A stretch of DNA of 64,000 bases from Mesorhizobium amorphae CCNWGS0123. GTDB lineage: Bacteria > Pseudomonadota > Alphaproteobacteria > Rhizobiales > Rhizobiaceae. Position 1 is the stretch's first letter. Every line of letters begins with the position of its first letter. Where the stretch lies: positions 496,001 to 560,000 of the forward strand of contig NZ_CP015322.1 in NCBI RefSeq assembly GCF_001686985.1. Reading direction: 5' to 3'. This document shows, piece after piece, positions 33,938 through 42,679 of this stretch. Under the pieces are notes generated by a model. The model did not search any database, was not told the origin of the DNA, and saw only the letters and a program-made list of their open reading frames with translations. The position numbers and the translations under genes are program-made.

Positions 33938-35794
33938 ATGTCGCTCAGCAATCTTTCGCTATACGCTAACTCGAATCTGCCTCAGTCCGCGCAGGGCTTG
34001 TCGTTCCGGGGACCTTCTGCCCCAACGCCCGACCAGACCCAACAAGGCGCAACTTCGACCTTTGAGGCGATGTTGTCGACTTGCTTGCAGGAAGACAAAA
34101 ATGCCCCCCTCGCGCAGCGAGATCTGGTGCCGCCGGATCTGAACTCGGTGATGGAACAATTGCAGAAGCACCCTTTGGATCTGCTGTCACCGCAGATGAG
34201 GGAGTCAATCAAAGCACTGGATGAGGCCTCGCAGCCCTCCGCAATCGCAGCGCCAGCGCCAGCGCCCGTGCCGACCTCGCCAGTGCCAAGCTCGAGGATC
34301 ACGTGGAACGGCGGCACGCTGACCGAGACCGAGTTGCAGATCGTAGCAGTGCTGAACCGTCACAAGGACCAATGCCCGCTCAGTTGGCAGTCGCTGGCAG
34401 ATAAAGCCAACGATCCCACTACGCCGCCTGATTTGAAGGCAGCGATCGAAGGACTGCAGCAGGACCCAGAGCTCTTTTATGCGATCGGCTCCCAGGGCGA
34501 TGGTCGCTGCGGCGGTAAGATCGCGGCGAAGGATTTGTCGGGCTTCTCGGAGCATCACTCACAAGTTGGCGAATTCCAGGGCCGGCAGGCACAAAGCTAT
34601 GAGCAAAACTACATCCCATCCGACGGCACTGGAAATGGGCAGCCGCAGGTCATGACCGCGAGCGACGCCATGCGCGAGCTTTACCGATATTCCGACTATC
34701 TGCCCAAGAACCTGAGCCTGGCGGATTTCAAGCAGATCGTCGAGGGCGACGCCAAAACCGGCAAATGTCCGCCCCAGGTCATCGCGGCGGCGCAGTACTT
34801 CGTCAATCACCCGGATGCGTGGAGGCAGTTGTACGGCGGCGCGATAGATAAGGTTCACAAAGAGGACTTCCTACAAGTCGCTTCAGCTGCGATGAGCCTC
34901 ACGAAACCCGAGTTGGCTGCGCTTGACACAATTAACAAGAATCAGAGTGCCTTCTTTGGCAGCGGCGACTTGACTCGCGAAAAGCTTGCCAGCATGGCCG
35001 ACGACAAGAGCCTGAACGAGAGTGTACGGAAAGCAGCTTCGCAGCTGCTTTCAGATCCGCTATTGTTCGGTTTGCTAAACAATTCGATCACGGGCTACAA
35101 GACCCACCATGGGTTCTTCGACTTCGGCGGCGGACATACGGTCGATTCCGGGAATATAAGCAACAACGACTTCAGGCATTTCTACAACAACATGTCGGCA
35201 GCCAACAGCACCGTTCAGAACGCGAAGACCCATGTTCCCAAAACCGCTGCGGAGCAGGATGCCGTCGCGGACATGATGATGGGCGTGGCGGACCAGCCTA
35301 ATATCAAGTCTGCCAAGAAGAACGGCGGGGCCTTCATGCACGCAGCCGATAGTGTGCTCAAGGTGGGCTCGGAAGTGCTTGACTGGGGTGCGACAGCGGT
35401 GGGGCTGCTGAGCTTCGTTCCAGTCTTGGGTGAGTTGGCAGATGTCGTGTCAATGGGGCTTGAGACGGAGTCGCAAGCCGCAAATCTTCTGCATACGGCC
35501 ATTAGTGGAGGCAATATGAAGCTGGCGCTGGCAGAAGCCGGCATCAGTCTCGGGGGGCAGGCGCTAAGCTTTGTCGCCGGCCCCGAGGTGAAACTCGCTA
35601 TTCGCAATGGGCTCGTGAAGAAGGCCCTGGAAGAGGCGTTCACGGCTGGCGTCAATATGCCGATTTCGGTGGCGCAATCCTATGCAGAGGGCTATTTGAG
35701 CAACATAAAGGCACGCCTTGAGGCCGGTCCCGTGCAAGGCGTAGGCGCTCCAACCCAATACGACACAACGGCGCGGTCTCAAAACGTCGCTTGA
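33938..35794 (+). CDS. nopX: Type III translocon protein NopX (NolX/HrpF family)
   Basis: 618 residues, preceded by GGGGATACGCA. The sequence matches NolX/HrpF: an N-terminal secreted region, a central repeat-like domain (TETELQIVAVLNRHKDQCPL), the HHGFFDFGGGHTVDSGNIS block and two C-terminal hydrophobic segments (~480-505 WGATAVGLLSFVPVLGELAD; ~535-560). Such proteins form the pore in the host membrane. Under control of its own tts box. Confidence 0.93.
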   Translation: MSLSNLSLYANSNLPQSAQGLSFRGPSAPTPDQTQQGATSTFEAMLSTCLQEDKNAPLAQRDLVPPDLNSVMEQLQKHPLDLLSPQMRESIKALDEASQPSAIAAPAPAPVPTSPVPSSRITWNGGTLTETELQIVAVLNRHKDQCPLSWQSLADKANDPTTPPDLKAAIEGLQQDPELFYAIGSQGDGRCGGKIAAKDLSGFSEHHSQVGEFQGRQAQSYEQNYIPSDGTGNGQPQVMTASDAMRELYRYSDYLPKNLSLADFKQIVEGDAKTGKCPPQVIAAAQYFVNHPDAWRQLYGGAIDKVHKEDFLQVASAAMSLTKPELAALDTINKNQSAFFGSGDLTREKLASMADDKSLNESVRKAASQLLSDPLLFGLLNNSITGYKTHHGFFDFGGGHTVDSGNISNNDFRHFYNNMSAANSTVQNAKTHVPKTAAEQDAVADMMMGVADQPNIKSAKKNGGAFMHAADSVLKVGSEVLDWGATAVGLLSFVPVLGELADVVSMGLETESQAANLLHTAISGGNMKLALAEAGISLGGQALSFVAGPEVKLAIRNGLVKKALEEAFTAGVNMPISVAQSYAEGYLSNIKARLEAGPVQGVGAPTQYDTTARSQNVA

Positions 35795-35922
35795 CAGGAG
35801 ACTTGCCCCGACCCAGCGGCCGTGTAAGCCTTGCAGTCACAGCACCCGTTGACCTGATAGAGCGCGTTGCGGCGCAACACCAGAAACGCCGCACGCACGC
35901 TGGGAATGCGTGCTGAGAGCGA

Positions 35923-36042
35923 ATGGCGGCAATAGCCGCTGGCGAACTCCACGGCAAGCCCGGCTATGGCTGTCGGTCGTATACTGACGGCCTCAATGCG
36001 CCGTCATACGATCTTGCCGGGAACAAGTTGCCGAAAGACTGA
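35923..36042 (+). CDS. Possible 39-residue peptide or gene remnant
   Basis: A short plus-strand frame encodes MAAIAAGELHGKPGYGCRSY followed by TDGLNAPSYDLAGNKLPKD and a stop. The composition looks like the C-terminus of a real exported protein, but no ribosome site or family is recognised. The rest of the ~310-base gap after nopX holds nothing I can identify. Confidence 0.2.
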   Translation: MAAIAAGELHGKPGYGCRSYTDGLNAPSYDLAGNKLPKD

Positions 36043-36104
36043 TGAGGTTTGACTGGCGACCCAAGCCTTTCTCCATAGAACGGAAGACAACATGCATTGG
36101 GGTC

Positions 36105-37163
36105 TTAAGCGGTCGGACTGGGAATGCGCGGCAGTGTCTCGGCCAGGCCCCGCCAGTCGCCGCGCTCGCATTCGCCTTCCTTACGCGTCCCGAAGAACTG
36201 GATGATCATTTTGCCATCGGCGCCATAGGCTTCGAGCGACGTGACGTGACCGTCCCTGGTCGGCTTGCGCACGGCCCAGACCTCACGGATGTGGTGGGTG
36301 CCGAGATGCAGGCGGAAGGTCTCGTCGAGCACATTGATCCACGGCCCGATCGGTTTGACCGACTTGATCGGGCCGGAATGGATCTGGATGCAGCCACGAT
36401 TGCCCACAAAGCACATGATCGGAAGCTCGTCTTCGACCGCGTGTTGAAACATGGTGCCGACGGCATCCTTATCGAGCAGCCAAGCGTAATCCTCGCCGAC
36501 CATACGCATTGCCTGGCAGCGGCGGAGCTTCAGTGTCTTCAACATGTCGTAGAACTGATGCACGTCGGTCAGCTGGCTCCAGTGGTCGCGTAAATCCTCG
36601 ATCGTGGCGGATTGGTCGCGAACCTCTGCGTCATCGTCGGCACCGGTCGCCTTGACTGAGACGATCGGCGCCTGGCTCGAGGATTCCAGCTTGGCCACCA
36701 GCTTCTGATAAGCATAGAGGTTTGAGGCGGGCCTGAGATGCACCTTGTGCACCGCTTGGCCTGTGGCATCAAAGAATTGCAGGCTGCGGCAGATGTCGTC
36801 GCCATCGCGCTTCTCGACGGCAAAGCCATAGGCCCACACTTTCGGAAAGATGCGCAGGTCGATGTCGTCGCCGAGTACCATGGCATGCTGGTTGCCGGTG
36901 ACCACCTTGTCGTAGACGCCTACCTTTTCGTGCACGACACTTTCGTTGCGGGTCAGCGCCATCACCTCGCCGACCGTTTCGAGGCCGGTCAGCAGATCAT
37001 TGACGCGCGGCTCGATGCGCACCGCGCTGGAACCGCAATGCGCCGCGACCAATTCGGCTTCCGAAATGCCCAATTTGGTGGCGAGATCGTGCTCGCGTAT
37101 TTTCGGATTGTCTTCCCGCGCCCGCCGGATTTCGTCCGGTGACGGTTTCTCGCGCTGGTCCAT
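36105..37163 (-). CDS. hmuS: Heme-degrading/hemin-transport protein HmuS (ChuS family)
   Basis: 352 residues, normal for HmuS/ChuS. Two homologous halves are visible: the N-terminal half (RIEPRVNDLLTGLETVGEVM, then TRNESVVHEKVG) and the C-terminal half (DELPIMCFVGNRGCIQIHSG). It binds cytoplasmic heme and is implicated in its breakdown and iron release. ATG 37163 has AGAGG upstream. Its neighbours are nif genes rather than hmu transport genes. The upstream region contains the two NifA sites that serve hesB on the other strand, so co-regulation with fixation is possible but unproven. Confidence 0.9.
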   Translation of the reverse strand: MDQREKPSPDEIRRAREDNPKIREHDLATKLGISEAELVAAHCGSSAVRIEPRVNDLLTGLETVGEVMALTRNESVVHEKVGVYDKVVTGNQHAMVLGDDIDLRIFPKVWAYGFAVEKRDGDDICRSLQFFDATGQAVHKVHLRPASNLYAYQKLVAKLESSSQAPIVSVKATGADDDAEVRDQSATIEDLRDHWSQLTDVHQFYDMLKTLKLRRCQAMRMVGEDYAWLLDKDAVGTMFQHAVEDELPIMCFVGNRGCIQIHSGPIKSVKPIGPWINVLDETFRLHLGTHHIREVWAVRKPTRDGHVTSLEAYGADGKMIIQFFGTRKEGECERGDWRGLAETLPRIPSPTA

Positions 37164-37579
37164 GTATTACCTCTGCTTCCACCTACTTGTTGAGGATCAG
37201 CTGCGCTGCCAGGCGATCAGCCGAGCGCGCGCCGTGATGCTCGATGCGGCTCTCGTGCTCGCCCATGACGTGTGTTCCTGGACAGCGTGCGCATCGCCGT
37301 CAGGACCGGCTCGAAACCGGGTGTTCCGTCTGAATGGTGAGCCGCGGATCCCGCGAGCGGAGAGCGGATCTGACCTAGACCTGACACGTTGGTTTCCTCC
37401 TTCGTTCCATCGATCGCGGGCACGCGCGACTGATGATCGGTCTCCAGTTCTTGTCGTCTCCGCCAATTGGACGCCTCAAAAGTCGTGCCAATGTCGCCGA
37501 AGCAAGTTCAGAAGAATCTTCTGCACACCAGTCAATGGTTTACGCGAGAGTTCAGCAGGAACTCAGACCGAACACCCTG
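37164..37579. other. Intergenic stretch upstream of hmuS
   Basis: About 415 bases. A minus-strand TGGCACG (37490-37484) is spaced like a -24 element, but the matching -12 reads TTGA rather than TTGC. No gene is seen. Confidence 0.4.
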
Positions 37580-37626
37580 TGTGGCGGGCTCGACAAACCC
37601 GACAGTTACGTGTCGGTTGCCGGACA
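37580..37626 (+). promoter_or_regulatory. Two NifA upstream activator sites
   Basis: TGT-N10-ACA occurs at 37580-37595 (TGTGGCGGGCTCGACA) and 37611-37626 (TGTCGGTTGCCGGACA). They lie 76-122 bases upstream of the -24/-12 promoter of hesB, the usual distance for NifA activation by DNA looping. Confidence 0.85.
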
Positions 37627-37701
37627 TCTTCCCAGCAATGGCGCACAAGAGGGATAGCAGTTTTAGAGAGATTACGTCTGAGTTGAAACGGTTTTTGCCT
37701 T

Positions 37702-37716
37702 TGGCACGGTCCATGC
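37702..37716 (+). promoter_or_regulatory. Sigma-54 (-24/-12) promoter of hesB
   Basis: TGGCACGGTCCATGC has the GG and GC dinucleotides spaced by 10 bases, as required by RpoN. It lies 45 bases before the hesB start, downstream of two NifA sites. Confidence 0.9.
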
Positions 37717-37760
37717 AACGTGAGCCGCAAACACGTCACGGACCGAGGAGAAATCGAGCC

Positions 37761-38081
37761 ATGATAACGCTCACGGACAACGCTGTTGCCGCCGTCAAGA
37801 CCGCTCTTTCCAGCGCCAGCGAGCCGGCGGAAGGCTTTCGCATCATGGTCCAGACCGGCGGCTGCGCCGGCTTCAAGTACCTGATGGGCCTGGAGAGCGT
37901 CCCGCGCGAGGGCGACGCGATCACCGAGACAGACGGGGTCAAGGTGTTCGTGGACGCAGGCTCCCAACCCCATGTCGCCGGCATGACCGTCGACTTCATC
38001 ACCGGTCTCGAAACTTCCGGCTTTGTCTTCGACAACCCCAACGCGCGGGAGAAGTGCGGCTGTGGCAAGTCCTTCGGTTGA
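37761..38081 (+). CDS. hesB: nif-associated iron-sulfur carrier HesB/IscA
   Basis: 106 residues from ATG 37761, preceded by GAGGAG. The A-type carrier cysteines are present: GGCAGFKY and the C-terminal CGCGKSFG. These proteins carry or assemble Fe-S clusters; in nif loci they serve nitrogenase maturation. The frame is open upstream over the promoter, which is not coding. First gene of the operon hesB-nifU'-nifS-nifV-nifW. Confidence 0.93.
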   Translation: MITLTDNAVAAVKTALSSASEPAEGFRIMVQTGGCAGFKYLMGLESVPREGDAITETDGVKVFVDAGSQPHVAGMTVDFITGLETSGFVFDNPNAREKCGCGKSFG

Positions 38082-38108
38082 TCGCCAATGAGAAGGAGTA
38101 GGGCCACG

Positions 38109-38847
38109 ATGACGTGGAACTATAGCGATAAGGTCCAGGAACACTTCTTCAGCCGGAGGAATGTCGGCTTGGAAACAGTCAATGCCCGCAGTGTGGTCAG
38201 CACCATCGCCTGCGGTGCCGCGTTCGCCTCCTCGTCGGCGCTTACCCAACCCATCATCGGCAAAACTGTCGACGTAGGGATGATAAGGCGGGCCGTCCGT
38301 ATCAATGGCCTCGCCACAATCGAGCAGGTCACTCATCACACCAACGCTGCCCGTGGCAGCCTCTCATGCTGCGAAGCCATCGAGCACGTGCTTGTGGGGG
38401 TCCATGAAGCGATAGCCGCAGACGGACACTCTGCGGCAGACGAGGCTTATATGGCCAGTGCAAGAGGTGTCCCCGTCCTCAAGGACAAGACATGGTCGAA
38501 GCTGATCTCGGGACCGCCAATCGCTTCCGGCAGAATGCAGAGAACGTCGGCGCCCGGAACGATTCAGTTCGTGGCGAGACCCGAACTGCTGGCCGCCAAA
38601 TCGCGCCCCTGGAGCAAATTCGGCTTATCGAAATCGCTGTCGCGGGCGGGCGTCCTTACCTGCGGGCTGACGGCGGCAGCTGCGAACTTGTCCTGTCGAC
38701 GGCGCCCAAGTCTACTACGTCAAACTGTCGGGCGCCTGAGCCGGTTGCCAGTTTGGGCCCATCACCATCAACGGCATGCGCCAGAGGCTCAATGAGGCGA
38801 CCGGCCTCGCGCTTGGCGTCATTGCGGGTCAACTGAGGATCGCACCT
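38109..38847 (+). pseudogene. nifU: Degenerate nifU (Fe-S scaffold) pseudogene
   Basis: Starts MTWNYSDKVQEHFF like NifU. It then lacks the first Cys block, keeps ACGAAFASSSALTQ around the second conserved Cys, and retains the central ferredoxin-like part only partly (IEQVTHHTNAARGSLSCCEA, then IEHVLVGV). The C-terminal Nfu domain appears first in one frame (ADGGSCELV), then in another (VDGAQVYYVKLSGA-stop-AGCQFGPITING). TGA 38737-38739 stands where the first CxxC Cys should be. The tail runs in frame into nifS without a stop. Multiple deletions and shifts show it is inactive. Confidence 0.88.
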
Positions 38848-40053
38848 ATGAGGCCTATTTATCTCGACAACAACGCAACGACCCGGGTCGATCCGGAGGT
38901 CGTGCAAGCGATGCTGCCGTTTTTTGCGGATCAATTCGGCAACCCGTCGTCGGCGCACGCTTTTGGCGCCTCGGTCGGCGCGGCGGTGAAAAAGGCGCGG
39001 CGGCAGTTGCAGGCGCTGATCGGCGCGGCGTTCGACGATGAGATCACCTTCACCTCGGGTGGGACAGAAAGCGACAATACCGCGATTCTTTCGGCGCTTG
39101 AGGCGATGCCCAACTCAACCGAGATCGTGACTTCCGCGGTCGAGCATCCCGCCGTGCTGACGCTGTGCGCGCATCTTGAGAAGACCCGCCGCGTCAAGGT
39201 GCACAGGATCCCGGTGGATCGCCTTGGCCGGCTCGACCTCGACGCCTATATAGCCGCCCTCACCCCCCACGTGGCGATCGTCTCGATAATGTGGGCGAAC
39301 AACGAGACTGGTGTGATCTTCCCCGTGGCCAAGCTTGCTGAGTTGGCCAAGGAAGTCGGCGCCCTTTTCCATACCGATGCCGTGCAGGCGGTCGGCAAGC
39401 TCCCGATGGATATCAAGTCGACCGCAATCGACATGCTGTCGTTCTCCGGCCACAAGCTGCACGGCCCGAAAGGGATCGGCGCACTTTACGTAAAACGTGG
39501 TGTGCCCTTCCGCTCGCTGATCAAGGGTGGTCACCAAGAGCACGGCCGGCGTGCTGGCACCGAGAACACGCCCGGCATAGTCGGGCTCGGCAAGGCGACC
39601 GAACTCGCCATGAAATTCATGGACGACATGACCACACGGGTCAAGTCGCTCCGCGACCGCCTGGAAGGCGGGATTCTCCAGCGCATCCCAGATACCTGTG
39701 TCACTGGCGACCCGCTGGAGCGGCTGCCAAACACCGCAAACATCTCCTTCGAACATGTCGAAGGTGATGGAATCCCGCTTCTGCTCAGCCGCGTGGGCAT
39801 CGCCTGTTCCTCCGGATCCGCCTGCAGCTCCGGCTCGCTGGAACCGAGCCATGTGCTGAGTGCAATGAAAACGCCACACCAGGCGGTCCGCTTCTCCTTC
39901 GCACGCGACAACGGTGAAGCGGACGTCGACCGGGTGTTCGAGGTCATGCCGGCAATCTTGGCGAAACTGCGTAGCGCGCCCGGCAGGCGAAGTGCTGATG
40001 ACGTTCAATCCAATTCATGCCTGAGCCGCAGCAGAACAGGCTGCCATTCATGA
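38848..40053 (+). CDS. nifS: Cysteine desulfurase NifS
   Basis: 401 residues from ATG 38848 (MRPIYLDNNATT). It supplies sulfur for nitrogenase clusters. The PLP Lys lies in SFSGHKLHGPKGIG, and the active-site Cys in ACSSGSACSSGS. The last ~20 residues (ADDVQSNSCLSRSRTGCHS) extend past the usual end and overlap nifV by 4 bases. No ribosome site of its own is evident; it may be coupled to the nifU remnant. Confidence 0.94.
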   Translation: MRPIYLDNNATTRVDPEVVQAMLPFFADQFGNPSSAHAFGASVGAAVKKARRQLQALIGAAFDDEITFTSGGTESDNTAILSALEAMPNSTEIVTSAVEHPAVLTLCAHLEKTRRVKVHRIPVDRLGRLDLDAYIAALTPHVAIVSIMWANNETGVIFPVAKLAELAKEVGALFHTDAVQAVGKLPMDIKSTAIDMLSFSGHKLHGPKGIGALYVKRGVPFRSLIKGGHQEHGRRAGTENTPGIVGLGKATELAMKFMDDMTTRVKSLRDRLEGGILQRIPDTCVTGDPLERLPNTANISFEHVEGDGIPLLLSRVGIACSSGSACSSGSLEPSHVLSAMKTPHQAVRFSFARDNGEADVDRVFEVMPAILAKLRSAPGRRSADDVQSNSCLSRSRTGCHS

Positions 40054-41258
40054 ACCGTCATGTCTTTCTCAACGATACGACCTTGCGCGACGGCGAGCAG
40101 GCGCCCGGCGTCGCCTTTACGAAAACGGAAAAGCTGGAGCTCGCCGAGGCTCTTGCGGCAGCCGGCGTCCCAGAGATCGAGATCGGCACGCCGGTCATGG
40201 GCGCCGACGAGATCGAAACAATTCGCGCCGCGGTCGCGCGGCGTCTCCCGGTTCGGCTCACGGCCTGGTGCCGGATGACGTCGCAGGATCTCGACGCAGC
40301 GATCGAGAGCGGTATCGGCGCCGTCAATCTGTCGCTACCTGCATCGGACATCCAACTTGCCGCCAGGCTCGGCCTCGACCAAGCAAGAGCGCTGCAGATC
40401 ATCGATCATATGGTTAAGCGTGCCGCCGCGGCCGGCTTCTTCGTCGCGGTGGGATGCGAGGATGCCTCGCGGGCCGATCGGGATCATCTGGCCCGCGTCA
40501 TCGAGGCGGCTGCGCACGCCGGCGCAAGCCGTGTCAGACTGGCCGACACGGTCGGCGTTCTCGACCCTTTTTCGACCTTCGAACTTGTCGCCCAGCTCGT
40601 GGCGCAATCTCCAATCGACCTCGAGTTTCATGCGCACAACGATCTCGGTCTCGCTGCCGCCAACACGCTGGCCGCGATCCGCGCAGGCGCACGCCACGCC
40701 TCCGTCACCGTCCTCGGGCTCGGCGAGCGTGCGGGCAATGCCGCGCTGGAAGAAGTGGCCGCTGCGATGGCCGTCCTCGACGGCGCGGATACCGGCATTG
40801 AGCTGACCGCATTGCCCGACCTCGCCGCCCAGGTGGCCTGGGCCGCCGGCCGGCAGACCGCAGCCATTAAGCCAGTCGTCGGCGCCGATGTTTTCTCTCA
40901 CGAATCCGGCATTCATGTCGCAGGGCTGCTGAAGGACTCGCGTACCTATCAAGGGCTCGATCCGGCTCTCGTCGGCCGCTGCCGTCGTATCGTCATCGGC
41001 AAGCATTCCGGCGCCACCGCGATTGCCCATGTGCTGAGCGAAAGCGGTCGTGATCTCGACCCGGATCTGGCAGCCGCGATGGTGGCCCGCGTCCGCCGCA
41101 AGGCGGCCGAGACCAAATCGACCGTCAGTGCAACTCAACTGGTCGAGCTCTACGATGCAATGTGCAACGGGCCATGCTTCGCCGATCTCGCGGGTCCAGG
41201 TCAGCCGTGCGGCGAACGCACCGACACCACAGTTTTCCGACCGGGGGAAATGCAATGA
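40050..41258 (+). CDS. nifV: Homocitrate synthase NifV
   Basis: 402 residues from ATG 40050 (MNRHVFLNDTTLRDGEQAPG). The LNDTTLRDGEQ motif, the metal-binding HAHNDLGLA and the GADVFSHESGIHV block define the homocitrate/isopropylmalate synthase family. Condenses acetyl-CoA and 2-oxoglutarate to homocitrate for the iron-molybdenum cofactor. Many rhizobia lack nifV and depend on host homocitrate, so its presence is notable. An upstream ATG (40017) overlaps nifS more and lacks a ribosome site. Confidence 0.93.
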   Translation: MNRHVFLNDTTLRDGEQAPGVAFTKTEKLELAEALAAAGVPEIEIGTPVMGADEIETIRAAVARRLPVRLTAWCRMTSQDLDAAIESGIGAVNLSLPASDIQLAARLGLDQARALQIIDHMVKRAAAAGFFVAVGCEDASRADRDHLARVIEAAAHAGASRVRLADTVGVLDPFSTFELVAQLVAQSPIDLEFHAHNDLGLAAANTLAAIRAGARHASVTVLGLGERAGNAALEEVAAAMAVLDGADTGIELTALPDLAAQVAWAAGRQTAAIKPVVGADVFSHESGIHVAGLLKDSRTYQGLDPALVGRCRRIVIGKHSGATAIAHVLSESGRDLDPDLAAAMVARVRRKAAETKSTVSATQLVELYDAMCNGPCFADLAGPGQPCGERTDTTVFRPGEMQ

Positions 41259-41635
41259 ATTGTTCCGCTGACAGCTCTCCCATCGATGTCACCGACATCC
41301 TCGCGCGACTGAGAGGCCTGTCGGCTGCGGAGGAATTCTTCGCCATCCTTGGCGTCTCCTATGACCCGAAGGTGCTGGATGTCTCTCGCCTCCATATCAT
41401 GAAGCGCGTGGGCCAATATCTTGCCGAAGAAGATCTGTCCGGCTTGCCCGATCAGGTGATCGCCGCGCGGGTGCGCGCCACACTCGAACGTGCCTACGAA
41501 GACTTCGCGATTTCCTCGCCGCTCTCACACCGGGTCTTCAAGGTGCTCAAAGACCACGACCCGAACAAACCTGCCACGCCGGGCCGAACCTTCGTCCCGT
41601 TCGACGCCGTGCTGAAGCGGTTCGAAGAAGAATGA
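41255..41635 (+). CDS. nifW: Nitrogenase-stabilising protein NifW
   Basis: 126 residues preceded by GGGGGAAATGCA, overlapping nifV by 4 bases. LRGLSAAEEFFAILGVSYDP followed by the SRLHIMKRVGQYL block is typical of NifW, which protects the molybdenum-iron protein from oxygen or helps its maturation. Last gene of this operon. Confidence 0.93.
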   Translation: MNCSADSSPIDVTDILARLRGLSAAEEFFAILGVSYDPKVLDVSRLHIMKRVGQYLAEEDLSGLPDQVIAARVRATLERAYEDFAISSPLSHRVFKVLKDHDPNKPATPGRTFVPFDAVLKRFEEE

Positions 41636-41643
41636 ACGCGACA

Positions 41644-41676
41644 TGTTTGCGACGCGACAATGTCGAGAAGCCGACA
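41644..41676 (+). promoter_or_regulatory. Two NifA upstream activator sites for fixABCX
   Basis: TGTTTGCGACGCGACA (41644-41659) and TGTCGAGAAGCCGACA (41661-41676) both fit TGT-N10-ACA and lie ~65-95 bases before the sigma-54 promoter. Confidence 0.87.
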
Positions 41677-41739
41677 AATCACGAATGCGCCCCTCGACAG
41701 GCCATCCGAATTTCCAGGGTTGGGAGCGTGCAAAGCAGT

Positions 41740-41754
41740 TGGCACGGATGATGC
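41740..41754 (+). promoter_or_regulatory. Sigma-54 promoter of fixABCX
   Basis: TGGCACGGATGATGC has GG and GC at the correct 10-base spacing, 58 bases before fixA. Confidence 0.9.
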
Positions 41755-41811
41755 TTTCAAGGAGGTGAACTGCCAGGCCCGCATCGGGACAGAAGCCCAG
41801 AGAGACCGCCA

Positions 41812-42663
41812 ATGCACATCGTGATCTGCATCAAGCAGGTGCCGGACTCGGCACAGATACGGGTCCATCCGGTGACGAACACGATTATGCGCCAGGGTGT
41901 CCCGACCATCATTAACCCTTACGACCTGTTCGCGCTCGAAGAGGCACTGCGACTGCGCGACGCTTATGATGGCGAGGTCACTGTGCTCACCATGGGCCCG
42001 CCCATGGCAGAGGACGCGCTGCGCAAGGCGCTCGGCTACGGCGCCGACCGCGCGGTACTCTTGACCGACCGCTATTTTGCAGGCTCCGACACGCTGGCGA
42101 CGTCCTACGCGCTCTCCCAGGCAATCGCGAAGGTTGGCGAGACGTTCGGCACGCCAGACATCGTCTTCACTGGCAAGCAGACGATCGATGGCGATACCGC
42201 CCAGGTCGGGCCCGGCATCGCCAAGCGCCTCGATCTCCTGCAACTTACCTATGTCGCGAAGATCGCCTCCCTTGATCTTGATCAGCGCGAGATCAAGGTC
42301 GAGCGCCGCTCTGAAGGCGGCACGCAGATGCTGAAGAGCAGGCTACCTTGCCTCATCACCATGCTGGAAGGCACCAACGAGATCCGCCGGGGTTCGCTCG
42401 TGGACGCCCTGTGCGCCGCGCGCAGCCAGGTCTTGAAATGGAGCGCGGCCGACGCCGGCATTGATGACCTCACCAGATGCGGCCTGCGCGGCTCGCCCAC
42501 GGTCGTCAAGCGCGTTTTCGCCCCTGCTACACGAGCGGAAAAGGCGGCGCAAATCGACACCACCGAAAAGGCGCTACGCGATATCGCTGACGAACTCATT
42601 GCCGCAATCTTCACCCGCCAGCCGGCGCTGCAACATGAGCTCGCCTTCAACGGCGGCGCGTGA
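41812..42663 (+). CDS. fixA: Electron-transfer flavoprotein beta subunit FixA
   Basis: 283 residues starting MHIVICIKQVPDSAQIRVHP. The FTGKQTIDGDTAQVGPGIAK motif is typical of ETF beta subunits. With FixB, FixC and FixX it forms a bifurcating complex that delivers low-potential electrons to nitrogenase. First gene of the fixABCX operon. Confidence 0.95.
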   Translation: MHIVICIKQVPDSAQIRVHPVTNTIMRQGVPTIINPYDLFALEEALRLRDAYDGEVTVLTMGPPMAEDALRKALGYGADRAVLLTDRYFAGSDTLATSYALSQAIAKVGETFGTPDIVFTGKQTIDGDTAQVGPGIAKRLDLLQLTYVAKIASLDLDQREIKVERRSEGGTQMLKSRLPCLITMLEGTNEIRRGSLVDALCAARSQVLKWSAADAGIDDLTRCGLRGSPTVVKRVFAPATRAEKAAQIDTTEKALRDIADELIAAIFTRQPALQHELAFNGGA

Positions 42664-42679
42664 CGGCAAGGAGCAGACG

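Noticed and set aside
37476..37490. Sigma-54-like site for hmuS (TGGCACGACTTTTGA)
   Set aside because: The essential GC of the -12 element is GA; kept only as a note in the intergenic entry.
38737..38739. TGA at a Cys codon of nifU as a possible selenocysteine
   Set aside because: The gene has several other frameshifts and deletions and no downstream SECIS-like hairpin was noticed; decay is simpler.
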